Shown here: positions 43,733 to 52,442 of the stretch, piece by piece | Position numbering within the stretch: position 1 is the first letter of the stretch | How the letters are laid out: every line of letters starts with the position of its first letter | NCBI GenBank assembly: GCA_023444055.1 | Contig: JAEZRV010000031.1 | Coordinates: forward strand, 4,658-68,657 | Length of the DNA: 64,000 nt | Source of the DNA: Bacillota bacterium | Lineage (GTDB): Bacteria > Bacillota > Clostridia > Acetivibrionales > DSM-1351 | Direction of reading: 5' to 3' | Notes under the pieces: model-generated | The model's database searches: none | Seen by the model: the letters and a program-made list of their open reading frames with translations, nothing else | Told to the model about the DNA's origin: nothing | Translations under genes and position numbers: made by a program

Positions 43733-46700
43733 ATGAGTAGAAAAATTTTAGACAAAATCAAGGATATTGATCAATTCGTAGATTTGATTAACCAAACAGA
43801 TTATAAATATGACAAGGGTACAAGTATAGTAGAGATTTTCCAAAAATGTGCAAAAACATATCCTGATAGGTGCGCTATTAAATTCTATGACAAGAGTTAT
43901 ACTTATAAAGATGTTGATGAATTAACAGATATTATTTCAGAAAACATGTTGAGTCAAGGCGTTCAATGTGGAGATATAATTGGAATATATATGGAGAAAT
44001 CTGATGAGTATATTATAACTATATTGAGTATTCTAAAATGTCATTGTATATATCTACCTTTAAGTAGGGTATATCCACTACAAAGAATAAAATCAATGTT
44101 ACAGCTAGCTAATGTAAAAGCAATCGTTTTTGATAAAATTGAGAAAGAGGCATTGGAAGAACTAAAACTTCCTATGCCCTTTTCTTATAATTCTTTAGTC
44201 ATTTCACAAAACTATACAAATTTAGTGAAGAGGACTAATAATGAATGTAGTTCTGCATACATATTATTCACATCAGGGTCTACTGGCAAACCAAAAGGAA
44301 TTGAGATTAAACAGAGTAGTATAATTAATTTGGTAAATTCTATAAAAGATAAGATATTGAATGACCAGGAGGTAAAAATTATTGGTGTTCTATCACCATT
44401 TGTTTTTGATGTATCTGCTGGTCAAGTTTATTTAGCACTTTTGACAGGAAACACATTAGACATTATACCTGATGATATTAAAATGTCATGTGATCTTTTT
44501 CATGAGTATTTGAACAAAAGAGATTTGCACTGTATAGAAATTACCCCTACCAGATTAGAAGCACAGCTTAATTATAATGAAACTATAAATATGTATAGCT
44601 TTCCACGATATTTAATTTCTTGTGGAGAGGCATTGCCGCTGGGGTTATGTAAAAGATATTTTGAGTTAGTTCAAGGTAATCAGTATACTTTATTTAATTA
44701 TTATGGTCCAACAGAAACTTGTGTCTATTCAACAGTATTAGAAATAAATAGTGATTCTGTAGGCAAGATGGATAAAATGCTAATTGGCAAACCAATTTAC
44801 AATACACAGACGTATATTTTAGATAAGAACCTAAAATTATGTCCTATAGGAGTAAAAGGCGAATTGTTTATAGGTGGTGATGGATTAGCAGTAGGTTATG
44901 TAAACCAACAAGAACTAACAAATAAAAGTTTTATTCAAAGTCCGTTTGATAAGAATAAACGAATTTATAAAACAGGAGACATAGCACAATATACTGATTC
45001 TGGAGATATTGAGTATTTTGGAAGAGTTGACGATCAGATAAAGTTAAGAGGTTTTAGGATTGAACTATCTGAGATAGAAGATATCATAAAAGAAATTAAG
45101 GGGATAACCTTAGCAAAAGCAATAGTAGTAAGGGAAAATGAGCAAGATGCCTTGGTACTTTACTATTTAGATCGAAATAATATTCCTTATGATACAATTA
45201 AAACGCATTGTAAAAAGTATCTTCCATACTACATGATTCCAAATTACTTTGTTCCAGTTAAAAATTTTGAATATACAGTAAATGGGAAACTTGACAAAAG
45301 CAAATTACCAGACTATAAGATATGTGCACTCAAAACAAATACAATATCCAAAGAATTTGTTGTTGATCAGTATTCAGAAAAATTATTGGAAATGTGTAAA
45401 GAAGTATTAAAAGTAAGTAAACTAACGTTATATGATAATTTCATTAGTATGGGTGGCGATTCTTTAGCTGCTATGACATTAAATTTGCAACTTAAAAGTC
45501 ATTGGAATGTCATGGTTAGTATGATTAATATACTTAGTTGCGAAAGTATAGGTGACATAGCAGATAAAATAAGGCAAGAGGCTATAAAAGGAGAAAAGCC
45601 TGAACAATTGTCTATAGAAGAAGCTGATGAAGCCTACGCTAATACAATGCAAAAAATAGTATTAGACTATGAAACAAAATTAAGAAAAAGTGAATCAGAT
45701 AATGCATCAGCAGATAAATGCAACATGATTTATGCTGTTAAATCATCTCAATATCTCAATGCAAGTTTGTTTAAAAACGCATTAGACAAAATGGTTTTAA
45801 GACATTCCATGCTTAGAACAACTTTTTCCAAGGCAAGCAGTAAGTATAAAATGAAACGACATGATAGTCATGATAGCTGTAAGGGCTATTTTGAGTTTAT
45901 TAAAGTAGAAGAAGACGTTGATACAATAGAACTCAAAAAATATGTTCAATATTTTGATATATCGCAACTACCTTTATTCAAGATAACATTATTTGAAGAT
46001 ACTAATTCGAATCAAATTATGTTGTTTGATTTTAATCATGCAATTTTTGATTTTATGTCTTTACGTATTTTTGTTAATGATGTGTTTGCATATTACAATA
46101 ACATTGAATTGCCAGAAATAAAAAGAGATGTATATCACTATTATAATGCTATATGCACAAAAAAGAATGAGGAAAGCATTAAATTTTGGAAAAAGAAATT
46201 GTGTAAACGAAATCAACTGGTTTGTTTATATCCTGATAAGGATGATAAAAAATTGATACTTCATAATAATGATGTGGTATTGAAGAAAAAACTTATTATT
46301 GAGAAAAGGACTTTGGACTTAATTCGAAATAAATGTAACGATATAGGAATTACAGAATATATTTATTTTAGTTCGTCAATTATTCTTCTTTTAAGTGCTT
46401 TTGAAAATAAACAAGACATTATCATAGGCACAAATTTAATAGGTTGTGATAGAGAACGATTGTCTGAATTATCTGTAATTGGTTTGTTTACGAAACTAGT
46501 TCCTATAAGGTGTAAATTTGACAATACATTTACAATAAAAGATATTTTAGTTGCTCAAAGTGAGGAATTTTTAGATGTTCTACAACACTCTGATTTAGAA
46601 ATTGATGATATTTTTACAAGTATGGATATTAATGATATGTTACAAGGAGATTTGTTTAAAGTTATTTTTAACTTCACTTCAGATTATAATGTAACAATTC

Positions 46701-46978
46701 CTTATGATAATAGATATATTGAAACAATTGAGTTAGGGAAAAATCCAGAGGGAACCCCCATATACTTTAGTTGTGTAACTTCAGTAGAGACAGTAATATT
46801 TGAACTGTCTTATATACAAAGGTTATATTCAGAGGACTTAATATTGAAATTTATTAATACATTAAATAATATTTTGCAATTGATGTATCAAAATCTTGAC
46901 ATCGGTTTAAATGATTTCATTGATAAAGTAATGTATATCGAAAATGAGGGAAACTGTATTTCGGATAGCAAGAATTAG
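43733..46978 (+). CDS. Single-module NRPS with domain order A-PCP-C
   Basis: A 1081-residue protein. The adenylation domain spans about 1-525 with A3 FTSGSTGKPKG (179-189), A5 YYGPTET, A7 YKTGDIA, A8 GRVDDQIKLRGFRIE and the A10 lysine K519 in NGKLDK. The carrier domain has MGGDSLAA with S577. A condensation-type domain (about 660-1065) has NHAIFDF at 768-774, keeping the second His and the Asp of HHxxxDG but changing the first His and the Gly. My hand-aligned specificity code is D-V-G-E-I-C-Y-V-Y-K; its first five positions match the DVGEI start of some ornithine/lysine codes, so a basic amino acid is possible (low confidence). There is no thioesterase. It is the last gene of cluster B. Confidence 0.88.
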   Translation: MSRKILDKIKDIDQFVDLINQTDYKYDKGTSIVEIFQKCAKTYPDRCAIKFYDKSYTYKDVDELTDIISENMLSQGVQCGDIIGIYMEKSDEYIITILSILKCHCIYLPLSRVYPLQRIKSMLQLANVKAIVFDKIEKEALEELKLPMPFSYNSLVISQNYTNLVKRTNNECSSAYILFTSGSTGKPKGIEIKQSSIINLVNSIKDKILNDQEVKIIGVLSPFVFDVSAGQVYLALLTGNTLDIIPDDIKMSCDLFHEYLNKRDLHCIEITPTRLEAQLNYNETINMYSFPRYLISCGEALPLGLCKRYFELVQGNQYTLFNYYGPTETCVYSTVLEINSDSVGKMDKMLIGKPIYNTQTYILDKNLKLCPIGVKGELFIGGDGLAVGYVNQQELTNKSFIQSPFDKNKRIYKTGDIAQYTDSGDIEYFGRVDDQIKLRGFRIELSEIEDIIKEIKGITLAKAIVVRENEQDALVLYYLDRNNIPYDTIKTHCKKYLPYYMIPNYFVPVKNFEYTVNGKLDKSKLPDYKICALKTNTISKEFVVDQYSEKLLEMCKEVLKVSKLTLYDNFISMGGDSLAAMTLNLQLKSHWNVMVSMINILSCESIGDIADKIRQEAIKGEKPEQLSIEEADEAYANTMQKIVLDYETKLRKSESDNASADKCNMIYAVKSSQYLNASLFKNALDKMVLRHSMLRTTFSKASSKYKMKRHDSHDSCKGYFEFIKVEEDVDTIELKKYVQYFDISQLPLFKITLFEDTNSNQIMLFDFNHAIFDFMSLRIFVNDVFAYYNNIELPEIKRDVYHYYNAICTKKNEESIKFWKKKLCKRNQLVCLYPDKDDKKLILHNNDVVLKKKLIIEKRTLDLIRNKCNDIGITEYIYFSSSIILLLSAFENKQDIIIGTNLIGCDRERLSELSVIGLFTKLVPIRCKFDNTFTIKDILVAQSEEFLDVLQHSDLEIDDIFTSMDINDMLQGDLFKVIFNFTSDYNVTIPYDNRYIETIELGKNPEGTPIYFSCVTSVETVIFELSYIQRLYSEDLILKFINTLNNILQLMYQNLDIGLNDFIDKVMYIENEGNCISDSKN

Positions 46979-47150
46979 AAGATTATTGTTATACGAGCAT
47001 TGCTTAAGCTCAATAGCATGAAATTTAGTTATCAAAGAACAAAATATTATTTCCAGTTAATTTATGGATATTAGTCGAGCAAATCCGAGGTTTGTAACTG
47101 GAGATTATTCAACTTAAACCTCACAAAACTTATTATAGAGGAGAAAAAAT

Positions 47151-47936
47151 GTGGAAAACAAAGCTGACATAGGAGTTTTCGGAGGTTCTGGATTTTATTC
47201 TTTTTTAAAGGATGTAAAAGAAATAGAAGTTAATACCCCTTATGGATTACCAAGTGACAAAATAGCTATTGCTGAATATGAAGGTAAAAGGATAGCATTT
47301 TTACCTCGCCATGGGAAAAATCATCAGTACCCACCACACAAAATACCTTATAGGGCCAACGTCTATGCAATGAAGCAGCTTGGTGTATCAAGTATCATAG
47401 CTCCAACTGCTTCAGGAAGCCTTAAGGCAAATATTAAGCCAGGGGATTTTGTAATATGTGACCAGTTTATAGACAGGACATGGGGGCGTAATGATACATA
47501 TTATGATGGCCCTGAGACAAAACATTTTAGTTCGGCAAATCCTTACTGCGAAGATTTAAGGGAATTGGCTATCGAAACTAGCAAGTCATTAGGGATTACA
47601 ACTCATGAAAAGGGTACTGTTATTGTTATTCAGGGTCCCAGGTTTTCGACAAAGGCGGAAAGTAAATGGTATGGAAATATGGGGGGTGATGTTATAAATA
47701 TGACACAATACCCTGAATGCTACCTTGCAAAAGAAATGAATATCTGTTATGTTAACATATCACTTATAACAGATTTTGATGCTGGATTGGAAGGGTGTGA
47801 GGGCATCGAGCCTGTTACGGAAGAAGAGGTATTCAGAGTGTTCGAGGAAAATAACGAAAAGTTAAAAAGAGTATTATTTGGAATGATTAGTAAGATGGAT
47901 TGTAATAAGAAAGAATGCAATTGCGGAGGAGTATAG
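47151..47936 (+). CDS. mtnP: 5'-Methylthioadenosine phosphorylase family protein
   Basis: A 261-residue purine-nucleoside-phosphorylase-fold enzyme. IGVFGGSGFY opens the protein, PRHGKNHQYPPHKIPYRANV is the phosphate- and ribose-binding block, TASGSLK follows, and MTQYPE with DFDAGLEG matches the substrate-site region of MTA phosphorylases. It should split methylthioadenosine (and, in relatives, 5'-deoxyadenosine) into adenine and a ribose-1-phosphate derivative. The C-terminal tail has extra cysteines (CNKKECNCGG). The start is GTG with AGAGGAGA upstream; an ATG two bases before it is out of frame and quickly closed. It lies 172 bp after the NRPS and may have its own transcript. Confidence 0.9.
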   Translation: MENKADIGVFGGSGFYSFLKDVKEIEVNTPYGLPSDKIAIAEYEGKRIAFLPRHGKNHQYPPHKIPYRANVYAMKQLGVSSIIAPTASGSLKANIKPGDFVICDQFIDRTWGRNDTYYDGPETKHFSSANPYCEDLRELAIETSKSLGITTHEKGTVIVIQGPRFSTKAESKWYGNMGGDVINMTQYPECYLAKEMNICYVNISLITDFDAGLEGCEGIEPVTEEEVFRVFEENNEKLKRVLFGMISKMDCNKKECNCGGV

Positions 47937-47954
47937 CAAGAGGCCTTTGAATAA

Positions 47955-48161
47955 TGGCAATGGAGTGTTGAAGCTATTGATCATACAAAGTTGCCATTAG
48001 ATAATATTAATGTGGTGTACGATACTTACATAGAAGTAGCAAATGCGATTTCTAATATGACAGTTAGAGGTGACAAAACCAAGCAGGAATTAGAGAAAAT
48101 CGCGTCCAGTTATTTCACTAATATTTTTTGCAATACCAAAAAGCTGGTTAATCAAAAATAA
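47955..48161 (+). pseudogene. mtnA: Remnant of methylthioribose-1-phosphate isomerase, N-terminal part
   Basis: The frame opens with no start codon right after a stop and reads WSVEAIDHTKLP, then AISNMTVRG, matching the opening of MtnA (W-x-G-x-x-x-x-I-D-Q-T-K-L-P and A-I-x-x-M-x-V-R-G-A). After VRG the family sequence is lost, and the frame continues as KQELEKIASSYFTNIF to a stop at 48159. The remaining 270 residues of the enzyme are absent. mtnP followed by mtnA is a normal salvage pair, so the operon seems to have decayed here. Confidence 0.75.
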
Positions 48162-48168
48162 CTTCACG

Positions 48169-48219
48169 AGTCAATTACAGTTTAAATTAGACCTACAATT
48201 TATACTCAAGTAATTGACT
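48169..48219. repeat. Inverted repeat downstream of the mtnA remnant
   Basis: The arms AGTCAATTAC (48169-48178) and GTAATTGACT (48210-48219) are perfect inverse copies separated by 31 nt. A T-rich stretch follows, so a weak terminator is possible. The gap 48162-48440 has no gene. Confidence 0.4.
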
Positions 48220-48267
48220 TTGTTGTATTTGATGTGCCAGCTTGTCCTTTATATATCAAAACATATA

Positions 48268-48296
48268 TTGACAAAATATGATAATCAATTTAAACT
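48268..48296 (+). promoter_or_regulatory. Possible promoter of the secreted dockerin protein
   Basis: TTGACA at 48268-48273 is followed by 17 nt and TAAACT at 48291-48296 (4 of 6 matches to TATAAT). It lies about 145 bp before ATG 48441. The -10 box is weak. Confidence 0.4.
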
Positions 48297-48440
48297 TGTT
48301 AAGTGTAAAATACCAATAAATAGATTAATATATAATCTTTTACACAATTCACATGACTTTAAAAGTTTATTCTAACTATATAAATTTATCAAATCGATAA
48401 TTGATTAATAAAATTTTAAATGATTATAAGGAGAAAACGT

Positions 48441-51400
48441 ATGAGAATCGAAAAAAGGTTTATTGCTGGATTACTGGTATTGCTGCTAGTAATACAGAGT
48501 TTTAATGGTATTGATTTTAGCATGTTGCAAGTGCAAAAGGCGTATGCGGATACGATACCATCAACGGAATCAATTCCTACAAATGTGAACGTGGAAACAA
48601 CCGACAAAACCCTGACAGTAAGGTGGGATGCGGTAGCAGGAGCTGAAAGCTATGATGTCTCGCTAAATGATGATGATAATATTACAAATGTTACATCACC
48701 AAATCATACATATGATACTTTGGAGTCAAATACTCAGTATACAGTAAAGGTAAGAGCGGTTAGCCAAAGTGGAAAGGGTTTAATAGGGGATCTTAATTGC
48801 GATAATACTGTAGATGCACTTGATTTAGCTTTGATTAAGAAGTACATAACTGATCCAAGTTACGATTTCCCAGCTGAAGACGATATGTGGGCTGCAGATG
48901 TTAATGGTGACAATTCTATAGATGCCATTGATCTTGCTTTATTCCAAAAACGTATGCTTGATCCTAATTATACTTTCCCCAAAAGTCCATTTATAAAAAG
49001 TGAATGGAGTACTGGAGTATCAAAGTATACTTTGCTTGCCACTCCTGACAACCTTGCGATCTCTACTTCAGGCAGCAGTACCAACCTGACATGGAACGCT
49101 GTTATAGGGGCTACAGGCTATGAAATATATAGAAACAGTGTGGAAATCGGAGTATCCAGTGTAAATTCATATTCAGACAGTGGCTTGATATTAGGAGTAG
49201 ATTATGAATATAGTGTAAGAGCATACAGCGATACAGGAAATTTATCAGCTATGTCTTCAGCTATACTTATAACAATTTCTGAAAATACCCAAGCACCAAC
49301 CTTCACTCCTGTGGGTGGGAGCTACAATGAAGTACAGACAGTAACGATAAACTGTGCAACAGAGGGAGCAACAATAAGGTATACAACAGACGGGAGTACA
49401 CCTACATCAAGCTCGCCAGTATATAATGCACCAATTACTGTATCTAGCAATATGACAATAAAAGCATATGCATCAAAGAGCGGGATGCCAGATTCGGATA
49501 TTTCGAATTCTATATATAATATAAATCTGCTCCCAATGCCACCGACCAATATTATTTGTTCGAATAAGACTGATATATCAGCGGAACTTTCGTGGACAGC
49601 ACCTGGGGGATCATCCATTACAGGATATGATATTTATCTTGAAGGCGAGAATTTACCGGTTGCATCTACAATGGGAGAAACTAGTTGTATTATAAATAGT
49701 CTAAAGCCCAGTACTACATATGTCTTTATTATAAAAACAAAATATACCGACGGAAGTATTTCCGATGCAAGTAAACCATTTACAGTAGTGACTGACAAGG
49801 ATACAACAGCTCCTTCTATTCCTTCAGAAATATCAGTATATTCAAGGCATGATACATCATTGACCATAAAATGGAATCCTTCAGCTGACAATGACGCTGT
49901 CGCAGGATACGAAATCTACAGAGATGGCAAAAAAATCACAACAAGAAACAGTCTTACTTATACAGACAGCGGATTAACACCTTCTTCAAGATATAGTTAT
50001 ACGGTTAAAGCATATGACAAAGCAGGAAATATATCAGGGATGAGCAATTCTCTGGATGTAACGACCTTGTCAAACGATGACAATGGAAATACCTTAACAG
50101 ACGCTAATCCAATTGAAATAGGACTTCAGGAAAGTGCAAGAATTAATTATGATGGAGATATTGATTATTTCTATTTTGATACTGTTTGGACAGGAACATA
50201 CTCTATCCAAAGCACTGGCTCAATAGATACGTATTGTGAGTTGTACGATTCAGAAGGTAAGTTGATTGACAGTAATAATAATTTGAGCGAGACGAATAAT
50301 AATTTCTATATAAAAGTTAACCTTAATCAGTATAGTAAATACTATGTTAAAGTAAAAACAAATGGTGCCACAGGTACTGGAAACTACGGCTTGCTGGTGA
50401 AGATGGTGTCGAAAGTTCAAACATCAAGCACATCTACTGTTACTGCTTCAATGGGGCAGAAACTTTCAGACTTAAGTGCAGTAACTGTAAATGGAAAGAT
50501 CTATGTCATGGGTGGTCACAATTACCTAGAGGACGGAACCTCAGACAAAATCAGAGTGTATGACCCTTTAACTGAAGTATGGATGACAAAAACTGAAGTT
50601 ATGCCAAAGCCGGTATGGGGTTATGGTATGGCAGTTATTGGAAATAAAATATATGTTGCAGGCGGTGCTAGTAAGGGATGTACCAACAAAGCTTATGAAT
50701 ATGATACAGAAGCAGGAACATGGCAGCAAAAGGCATCTTTGAGCGAGTTTAGAAAGGGGCTTGGCCTTGTAGCAGTAGATGGAAAATTGTATGCCATAGG
50801 TGGTATTGGAAGTACGGAAAACTCAAATGCAGTAGGTTATATAGGAACCGTGGAAGTATTTGACCCTGCAAACGAGTCAACAGGATGGCAGACTAAGGCA
50901 ATTATGCCTATGCCAAGAGCCGACTTTGCAGCGGTATCATTCGGAACAAATATATATATATTCGGTGGTCACAATAAAGATGGACTACCTCTTAACACAG
51001 TTGATGTATATGACACTGTAAACAATACATGGACTACCCTCCAAACTAAAATGCCTATATCAAGAACAGGATGTAAAGCAGTGGTACGTAATGGGAAGAT
51101 AAATATCATAGGTGGTTTTGGAGATAAAAACAATTTCCTTGGAGATATAGATGTTTTTGACCCGACCGCAGGAACATGGTCTAAGGAAATAAACCTTAAG
51201 GTGCCGAGGATGGGAATGGCATCTGCGGAGGCTAACGGAAGTATTTATGTAATGGGAGGCTATAACTCAGAGGGATGTACAGATTCAGTAGAGACAATCG
51301 ACTTGTTTAAATTTAAAATCAAAACTACATCTGCAAATGTAGTGTATAATTTCCCAATTAAAAGTGTAAGTGGTGCTGTTGATATTGTAGTAAATTGGGG

Positions 51401-52376
51401 CGACGGTACTACGAGTACAATATCAACATATTCTGGGAGGTCACATACATATGTAACGGCGGGAACTTATACAATAAAAGTTATTTCGTTTTTACAAATG
51501 CCTATCACCTTTGAAAATGATACAAAACTAATTGAGGTGCTTACTCCTATACCCAATATTGGTGCTTACAGTTTTAGAGATTGTTTTTTAGAGTGCAATA
51601 GTCTAACATCAATTCCAGCAGGATTGTTTGATAATAACGTAAATGTTACTGACTTTAGCCGTTGCTTTGAAGAGTGTAGAAGCCTAACAACAATCCCAGC
51701 GGGTTTGTTTGATAAAAACGTAGGTGCTAAAAGCTTTGGTGATGTATATGGTGGCTGTTTTATGTATTGTAAAAATCTAACAACAATCCCGGCAGGCTTG
51801 TTTGATAAAAATGTTAATGCTATTAATTTTGAATTTTGCTTTTGGGGTTGTAGTAATCTAACGGCAATCCCAGCAGGGTTGTTTGATAAAAACGTAAATG
51901 TTACTGACTTTAGCTATTGCTTTGAGTATTGTAGCAGTCTAACATCAATCCCAGCAGGTTTGTTTGATAATAATGTAAATGTTAATAACTTCAACGGTTG
52001 CTTTTATGGTTGCAGCAGTCTAACATCAATTCCAGCAGGAATGTTTGATAATAACGTAAATGCCACTGAATTTTTAAGTTGCTTTTGTTCTTGCAGCAGT
52101 CTAACATCAATCCCAGCAGGTTTGTTTGATAAAAACGTAAATGTTACTGACTTTAGCTGGTGCTTTGCAGGTTGCAGCAGTCTAACATTAATCCCTACAG
52201 GTTTGTTTGATAATAATGTAATTGTTAATGACTTTGGATATTGCTTTTATGATTGCAATACATTAACAGGTTTAGCTCCACCCCTTTGGCTGCGTTCAAC
52301 ATATGGTGGAGAAGAGTGTTTTGGTAATTGCAAACTATTATCCAACTATTCGGACATTCCAAGTAATTGGAAATAA
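48441..52376 (+). CDS. Large secreted protein: FN3, dockerin, chitobiase-like, Kelch and BspA-type repeats
   Basis: A 1311-residue exported protein. A signal peptide (FIAGLLVLLLVIQSF, ending near YADT) is followed by FN3, a type I dockerin (about 110-175; duplicated loops GDLNCDNTVDALDLALIKKY and DVNGDNSIDAIDLALFQKR), FN3, a chitobiase C-terminal-like domain (YTTDGSTPTSSSPVY), two more FN3 modules, a PPC-like segment (DGDIDYFYF), at least four Kelch repeats (NGKIYVMGGH, GNKIYVAGGA), a PKD-like strand (VNWGDGTTS) and about eight DUF285-type leucine-rich repeats (SIPAGLFDNNVN). The dockerin would anchor the protein to a cohesin scaffold; an internal dockerin between FN3 modules is unusual. No catalytic domain is seen. 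ATG 48441 has AAGGAG upstream. Confidence 0.88.
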   Translation: MRIEKRFIAGLLVLLLVIQSFNGIDFSMLQVQKAYADTIPSTESIPTNVNVETTDKTLTVRWDAVAGAESYDVSLNDDDNITNVTSPNHTYDTLESNTQYTVKVRAVSQSGKGLIGDLNCDNTVDALDLALIKKYITDPSYDFPAEDDMWAADVNGDNSIDAIDLALFQKRMLDPNYTFPKSPFIKSEWSTGVSKYTLLATPDNLAISTSGSSTNLTWNAVIGATGYEIYRNSVEIGVSSVNSYSDSGLILGVDYEYSVRAYSDTGNLSAMSSAILITISENTQAPTFTPVGGSYNEVQTVTINCATEGATIRYTTDGSTPTSSSPVYNAPITVSSNMTIKAYASKSGMPDSDISNSIYNINLLPMPPTNIICSNKTDISAELSWTAPGGSSITGYDIYLEGENLPVASTMGETSCIINSLKPSTTYVFIIKTKYTDGSISDASKPFTVVTDKDTTAPSIPSEISVYSRHDTSLTIKWNPSADNDAVAGYEIYRDGKKITTRNSLTYTDSGLTPSSRYSYTVKAYDKAGNISGMSNSLDVTTLSNDDNGNTLTDANPIEIGLQESARINYDGDIDYFYFDTVWTGTYSIQSTGSIDTYCELYDSEGKLIDSNNNLSETNNNFYIKVNLNQYSKYYVKVKTNGATGTGNYGLLVKMVSKVQTSSTSTVTASMGQKLSDLSAVTVNGKIYVMGGHNYLEDGTSDKIRVYDPLTEVWMTKTEVMPKPVWGYGMAVIGNKIYVAGGASKGCTNKAYEYDTEAGTWQQKASLSEFRKGLGLVAVDGKLYAIGGIGSTENSNAVGYIGTVEVFDPANESTGWQTKAIMPMPRADFAAVSFGTNIYIFGGHNKDGLPLNTVDVYDTVNNTWTTLQTKMPISRTGCKAVVRNGKINIIGGFGDKNNFLGDIDVFDPTAGTWSKEINLKVPRMGMASAEANGSIYVMGGYNSEGCTDSVETIDLFKFKIKTTSANVVYNFPIKSVSGAVDIVVNWGDGTTSTISTYSGRSHTYVTAGTYTIKVISFLQMPITFENDTKLIEVLTPIPNIGAYSFRDCFLECNSLTSIPAGLFDNNVNVTDFSRCFEECRSLTTIPAGLFDKNVGAKSFGDVYGGCFMYCKNLTTIPAGLFDKNVNAINFEFCFWGCSNLTAIPAGLFDKNVNVTDFSYCFEYCSSLTSIPAGLFDNNVNVNNFNGCFYGCSSLTSIPAGMFDNNVNATEFLSCFCSCSSLTSIPAGLFDKNVNVTDFSWCFAGCSSLTLIPTGLFDNNVIVNDFGYCFYDCNTLTGLAPPLWLRSTYGGEECFGNCKLLSNYSDIPSNWK
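51602..52261 (+). repeat. Eight 81-nt repeats (DUF285/BspA-type LRR)
   Basis: Copies start at 51602, 51683, 51776, 51857, 51938, 52019, 52100 and 52181, with the core TCTAACATCAATCCCAGCAG. The spacing is 81 nt (27 residues) except for one interval of 93 nt. The copies are similar enough for recombination between units to change their number. Confidence 0.9.
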
Positions 52377-52442
52377 TATCACCTGTTAAGGAAAATAAGA
52401 ACAAGCCAAGTTTGAATTGACTTAAAAATTTTGGAGGGATAA

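Noticed and set aside
51602..52261. Regular 81-nt repeats as a CRISPR array
   Set aside because: The repeats are in frame, fully coding and without unique spacers; they encode leucine-rich repeat units.
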